From the NCBI GenBank assembly GCA_007126675.1, contig SLAU01000266.1:1-8536 (forward strand): DNA of 8,536 nt, given 5' to 3'. The DNA comes from Balneolaceae bacterium. GTDB taxonomy: Bacteria; Bacteroidota; Rhodothermia; Balneolales; Balneolaceae. A model generated the notes under the pieces. It was given only the letters and a program-made list of their open reading frames with translations. It was not told where the DNA came from and did no database searches. Position numbers and translations under genes: made by a program. Positions within the stretch are counted from its first letter, which is position 1. Every line of letters begins with the position of its first letter. Below are positions 7,861 to 8,536 of this stretch, piece by piece.

Positions 7861-7950
7861 TTCGTTGAAACTACGGAGGGCAGGCCCGCCTGCGTTAAAA
7901 CTACGGAGGGCAGGCCCGCCTTCGTTGAAACTACGGAGGGCAGGGAGGGG
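7861..7950. repeat. 30-bp tandem repeat, three units
   Basis: Units 7861-7890, 7891-7920 and 7921-7950 are contiguous. Unit 2 differs from unit 1 at two bases; unit 3 differs only in its last few bases. Each contains CTACGGAGGGCAGG, and with the CCCTCC at 7855-7860 or the preceding unit end can form imperfect hairpins; GGCAGGCCCGCC (two copies) is a near-palindrome. The array is bracketed by the 10-bp direct repeat GAGAGTGGGT (7845-7854 and 7959-7968). Because 30 is a multiple of three, open frames cross it on the minus strand and give repetitive peptides; these are artefacts. There are no spacers, so it is not a CRISPR array. Confidence 0.85.
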
Positions 7951-7968
7951 GTGAGAAGGAGAGTGGGT

Positions 7969-8082
7969 GTTGTACCTGAGCTCTGACAATGCTTTTTCAT
8001 AAATGATATTTCATTCACCGAATAATCGAATTAATTCCTGTTGTACTTTCCCGGAAATTCTGAAATCAACTTGTTTTAATTT
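7969..8082. other. Noncoding stretch with nothing recognised
   Basis: No gene-like frame, RNA gene or promoter was recognised here. A short symmetric TTTCCCGGAAA (8047-8057) is too short to interpret. Confidence 0.4.
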
Positions 8083-8100
8083 CCCCCTTCGGGGTTTTAT
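8083..8100 (+). terminator. Weak candidate terminator downstream of rho
   Basis: CCCC (8084-8087) and GGGG (8091-8094) can pair around a TTC loop, followed by TTTTATATTTTT. The stem is only 4 bp and lies about 245 nt past the rho stop, so it is a weak candidate. It is also the first of several hairpins in a row and may be part of a repeat element. Confidence 0.35.
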
Positions 8101-8104
8101 ATTT

Positions 8105-8138
8105 TTGGCTTACGCCAACCCGCCAATGAATTGGCGGG
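8105..8138. repeat. Adjacent palindromes (REP-like)
   Basis: TTGGC-TTAC-GCCAA (8105-8118) is followed without a gap by CCCGCCAAT-GA-ATTGGCGGG (8119-8138, perfect 9-bp arms). The sequence TTGGC/GCCAA recurs in both, and CCAATT at 8145-8150 is a third partner for AATTGG, so several mutually exclusive pairings are possible. No T tract follows the large stem. This has the look of a REP or BIME-like intergenic palindrome; no second copy is in the window. Confidence 0.55.
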
Positions 8139-8149
8139 CTATTTCCAAT

Positions 8150-8224
8150 TGAGGCTGTCCCAAAAGGTATAATTCATCGAATTTCGCTTAAATAATTTAG
8201 ATTTTTTCTTCTGACTCACCCTAT
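8150..8224. repeat. Dispersed repeat, copy B (interrupted by the IS110 element)
   Basis: The reverse complement of 8171-8224 matches 3271-3324 at 51 of 54 positions, and a looser match continues to 8150. Reading copy A on the minus strand gives CACCCTATCATCCCTCTC; copy B gives CACCCTATTTCCCTTATA and then diverges. The remaining half of the repeat, including its second terminal inverted repeat, is absent here, which is expected if the mobile element inserted into it. TGAGGCTGTCCCAAAAG (8150-8166) also resembles terminal inverted repeats of some insertion sequences, so the repeat may itself come from one. Confidence 0.75.
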
Positions 8225-8258
8225 TTCCCTTATACATTGATTTTACACAAATAATTGG

Positions 8259-8396
8259 CAACTTGGCAATAAGGAGGACATGTCCCCTGGCACTTGATGC
8301 CGGCAGAGAGATTCTCCTTTGTCAAGTTGAGTTCGTGGTATAACCTGGCACTTGATGCCGTGAATCTATAAGGGTGAACGATGCTTGATCTTTTTT
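8259..8396 (+). ncRNA. Candidate bridge RNA of the IS110 element
   Basis: Stem-loop 1: CAACTTG (8259-8265) pairs with CAAGTTG (8323-8329), continued by three pairs, a 2-nt bulge, and AAGGAG (8271-8276) with CTCCTT (8314-8319). It encloses a 10 x 10 internal loop (8277-8286 and 8304-8313) and a cap hairpin (8287-8303). Stem-loop 2: GTTC (8331-8334) pairs with GAAC (8376-8379), plus two wobble pairs. It encloses an internal loop (8337-8345 and 8361-8373) and a cap (8346-8360). Both caps come from the same 17-nt direct repeat, CCTGGCACTTGATGCCG (8286-8302, 8344-8360), with the loop CTTGA. Two internal loops with guides on both sides match the bridge RNA plan known from IS621: target loop first, donor loop second. 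T6 at 8391-8396 is a possible end. The transcript 5' end and promoter were not resolved. Folding was done by eye. Confidence 0.75.
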
Positions 8397-8431
8397 ATTG
8401 ATTAAATACTCACAAATTAAATGAGCTGCTT

Positions 8432-8536
8432 ATGAACAATAAACTACTTGTAGGTTGTGATGTAAGTAAAGGATATGCGGACTTTCTGCCTGTTGGGGCT
8501 GACGGGACGGTGCTGGAAACGGCGTTCCGCCTGGAA
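8432..8536 (+). CDS. IS110-family recombinase/transposase, N-terminal 35 residues (3' truncated by window)
   Basis: ATG 8432 opens a frame that runs to the window end. The peptide MNNKLLVGCDVSKGYADF and the following residues match the start of the IS110 DEDD (RuvC-like) domain, whose first catalytic aspartate lies in a 'VGxDVSK' motif; here it is D10. The remaining acidic residues and the C-terminal serine domain are outside the window, so activity cannot be judged. No Shine-Dalgarno sequence is present. An upstream ATG (8421) gives only four codons before a stop and is not the start. In this family the enzyme uses a bridge RNA from its own left end to pair donor and target DNA. A structured region of the right kind lies immediately upstream. 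Identification rests on a short peptide plus the upstream context. Confidence 0.85.
   Translation, partial: MNNKLLVGCDVSKGYADFLPVGADGTVLETAFRLE

Larger units (their letters stand above)
8227..8536 (+). mobile_element. IS110-family insertion sequence, left end (right part outside window)
   Basis: The element is identified by the recombinase N-terminus starting at 8432. Its left boundary is placed at the shared CCC (8227-8229), where similarity between repeat copies A and B stops; the exact base is uncertain by a few nt. About 200 nt of structured noncoding DNA precede the recombinase gene, which is the layout of the IS110 subgroup (long left end), not IS1111 (long right end). No terminal inverted repeat or target duplication can be judged from one end, and the family usually has neither. 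Confidence 0.82.

Noticed and set aside
7861..7950. CRISPR-like array
   Set aside because: The units are contiguous with no spacers, and no cas gene is near.
7555..8018. Minus-strand frames with repetitive peptides (LRSFNEGGPA and LPSVVSTK types)
   Set aside because: The peptide repeats simply translate the 30-bp tandem DNA repeat in two frames, and the frames run antisense into rho.
8286..8360. 17-bp repeats separated by 41 bases as a minimal CRISPR
   Set aside because: Only two copies, each the cap of a stem-loop; the bridge RNA reading explains both the repeats and the sequence between them.
8331..8390. Longer outer stem for loop 2 using CAAG (8323-8326) with CTTG (8384-8387)
   Set aside because: It would compete with the much stronger first stem that uses the same CAAG, and it needs a 4 x 4 internal mismatch.
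8421..8435. Short upstream reading frame (ATG 8421, four codons) before the recombinase
   Set aside because: Too short to support as a leader peptide. It overlaps the recombinase start, and nothing shows that it is translated.

Overview
The window looks like chromosome from a Gram-negative member of the Bacteroidota/Balneolota side of the FCB group. This is inferred from the periplasmic-type lipoprotein amylase, a Rho factor with a polar insert after its N-terminal domain, AT-rich leaders often lacking a Shine-Dalgarno sequence, GTG starts in coupled genes, and short palindromic intergenic repeats. No rRNA or marker gene is present, so placement below phylum is a guess.

Region 1 (1-3199) is the 3' end of an alpha-glucan utilisation operon: the tail of what is probably a GH13-type enzyme, a complete GH13 amylase-family lipoprotein, and an SLC45/sucrose-maltose-type MFS transporter. 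It closes with a 15-bp perfect intrinsic terminator. Together they would hydrolyse maltodextrins outside the inner membrane and import the products. Region 2 (3200-3488) is intergenic and holds an intact copy of a dispersed repeat with 16-bp terminal inverted repeats.

Region 3 (3489-6153) is a tightly coupled three-gene unit with two 4-nt stop/start overlaps: a membrane-anchored TlpA-like protein whose CxxC is SxxS, a class IV aminotransferase-fold protein best read as PabC, and FolC. PabC and FolC both serve folate synthesis. Region 4 (6277-7839) is rho, encoding transcription termination factor Rho.

Region 5 (7840-8536) is repeat-rich and ends in a mobile element. It holds a 30-bp tandem repeat, a cluster of palindromes, a second copy of the dispersed repeat in inverse orientation, and the left end of an IS110-family element. 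Only the first 35 codons of the recombinase are inside the window.

The most interesting signal is the roughly 200-nt noncoding stretch before that recombinase. It can be folded by hand into two stem-loops, each with a large internal loop and each capped by the same hairpin (a 17-nt perfect direct repeat). This is the target-loop/donor-loop plan of an IS110 bridge RNA. The 3' side of the second loop is complementary to the element's own left end (8 contiguous nt, 11 of 12 overall), as a right donor guide should be. The left end lies where repeat copy B stops matching copy A, so copy A serves as a near-empty site 5 kb away, and the first loop's 3' side can pair with the expected right half of that site. 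The window therefore seems to contain an IS110 bridge-RNA element together with a likely relative of its target.
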